DNA of 5,454 nt from Candidatus Omnitrophota bacterium (GTDB lineage: Bacteria; Omnitrophota; Gorgyraeia; Gygaellales; Profunditerraquicolaceae). The stretch spans positions 1 to 5,454 of the forward strand of contig JAHIZC010000225.1 of NCBI GenBank assembly GCA_018814745.1, in the 5' to 3' direction. Each line of letters begins with the position of its first letter. Within the stretch, counting starts at the first letter, position 1. This document shows, piece after piece, positions 4,805-5,454 of this stretch. Below the pieces are notes generated by a model. It saw only the letters and a program-made list of their open reading frames with translations, did no database searches and was not told the DNA's origin. A program made the position numbers and the translations under genes.

Positions 4805-5454
4805 ATGAAAGATATCAAAGCAATATTTAATAAGTTGGATATAAAATCCTACCTGAGTAAAATCACCCAAAAGATAGACCTAGAGAAAATCTTTGGCCTG
4901 ACCAAAAGAGTCGACTCAGCCATAATTCTAGATATAAATTCTAAATTAAGGCTTCTGCATCTTAATTTTGTCGGCCAGCTTAAAGTAGAGGCCTTGAAAA
5001 TAATAGAGCTTCCCAAGGAGAAAAAAGAGGAAGCGATTACCGCCGCAGTGGATGATTTTATCCGCGAGAATAAGATTGAGCATAAAAACGTAATCTTAAA
5101 ACCCCACCTGAATTCACTCATAATCAAACGCATACAGCTTCCTATTGTTCCGGAGAAAGAACTGCTTGAGGCAGTGAAATGGCAGATTAAAGACGAAGTT
5201 CCCTATGATTTAGCCAAGGCAGTGATTAATTTCTCAATCGTTAAAAGGACAACTAAGGAGGATGGCTCTAGAGCGCTGGAGATAATGTGTATTGTAGCGG
5301 AGGAGGAGGAGATCAGGAAGCAGGTTGCGGTATTGAAGAAATCAGGATTATCCTGCCTGGCTATCGGGCTATTGCCATTTGGATATTCAAATTTGCTTGA
5401 AAGGTACTTTCCCAGAGAAAAAGCACCGGTGGCGATCTTGCATATTGGAGATAG
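4805..5454 (+). CDS. pilM: PilM-like type IV pilus assembly protein, actin-like ATPase fold (N-terminal part)
   Basis: An open frame of 216 codons runs past the right edge. PilM is a cytoplasmic actin-like protein that binds the N-terminus of PilN and ties the inner-membrane alignment complex to the pilus motor. The clearest signature is QLPIVPEKELLEAVKWQIKD then EVPYDL (111-136), very typical of PilM, followed by an acidic strand region and, at the cut edge, AILHIGD (210-216), which lines up with the second phosphate loop of the fold. The first phosphate loop appears as LDINSKLRLLHL (42-53), where families usually have DIG. About 36 residues precede that strand, more than in typical PilM. 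ATG 4805 follows a TATAAT element and lacks a ribosome binding site; no alternative start seems better. pilN and pilO would be expected next, outside the window. Confidence 0.86.
   Translation, partial: MKDIKAIFNKLDIKSYLSKITQKIDLEKIFGLTKRVDSAIILDINSKLRLLHLNFVGQLKVEALKIIELPKEKKEEAITAAVDDFIRENKIEHKNVILKPHLNSLIIKRIQLPIVPEKELLEAVKWQIKDEVPYDLAKAVINFSIVKRTTKEDGSRALEIMCIVAEEEEIRKQVAVLKKSGLSCLAIGLLPFGYSNLLERYFPREKAPVAILHIGD

Noticed and set aside
4849..5133. Minus-strand 94-codon open frame near the right end.
   Set aside because: It is antisense to the pilM-like frame, which has clear family motifs and continues open to the window edge.

Overview
The window is a compact, single-strand (+) block of type IV pilus / type II secretion-like machinery from a bacterium. 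In order it holds: the C-terminal end of an inner-membrane platform protein (PilC/GspF family); a regulatory gap with a very good sigma70-type promoter; a short major-pilin-like gene; a hairpin terminator; a large multi-spanning membrane protein with two C-terminal TPR repeats that resembles GT-C glycosyltransferases; three minor-pilin/pseudopilin genes (PilX/GspK-like, PilV/GspI-like, PilW/GspJ-like); and the first 216 codons of a PilM-like actin-fold protein that runs off the right edge. No RNA gene, mobile element, CRISPR array or minus-strand gene is supported.

Transcription layout inferred from sequence: platform gene ends at 423; promoter TTTACA-17 bp-TATAAT with an extended -10 (472-500) drives the pilin (650-1048), which has a near-perfect ribosome binding site and ends in a strong hairpin (1074-1127). 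The four genes from 1138 to 4752 overlap end to start by 4, 4 and 7 bases and look like one translationally coupled unit, probably fed by read-through of the hairpin. A second TGnTATAAT element lies 7 bases before the pilM ATG, suggesting a separate and possibly leaderless transcript.

How the parts would work together: the pilin forms the body of the filament; the three minor pseudopilins would form its initiating tip; PilC/GspF and PilM belong to the inner-membrane assembly platform that links the cytoplasmic ATPase to the filament; the GT-C/TPR protein, sitting between major and minor pilins, is a candidate for modifying the filament or another exported glycan acceptor. The two most unusual observations are that the PilX-like and PilV-like proteins carry what looks like the same C-terminal beta-rich domain, and that the glycosyltransferase-like gene sits inside the pilin cluster.

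Organism: Gram-negative-type machinery, moderately AT-rich genes, and a GT-C/TPR gene next to short GspG-like pilins are compatible with uncultured lineages such as Omnitrophota or related groups, or with deltaproteobacterial lineages. This is a guess from gene style only; nothing in the window fixes the taxon.
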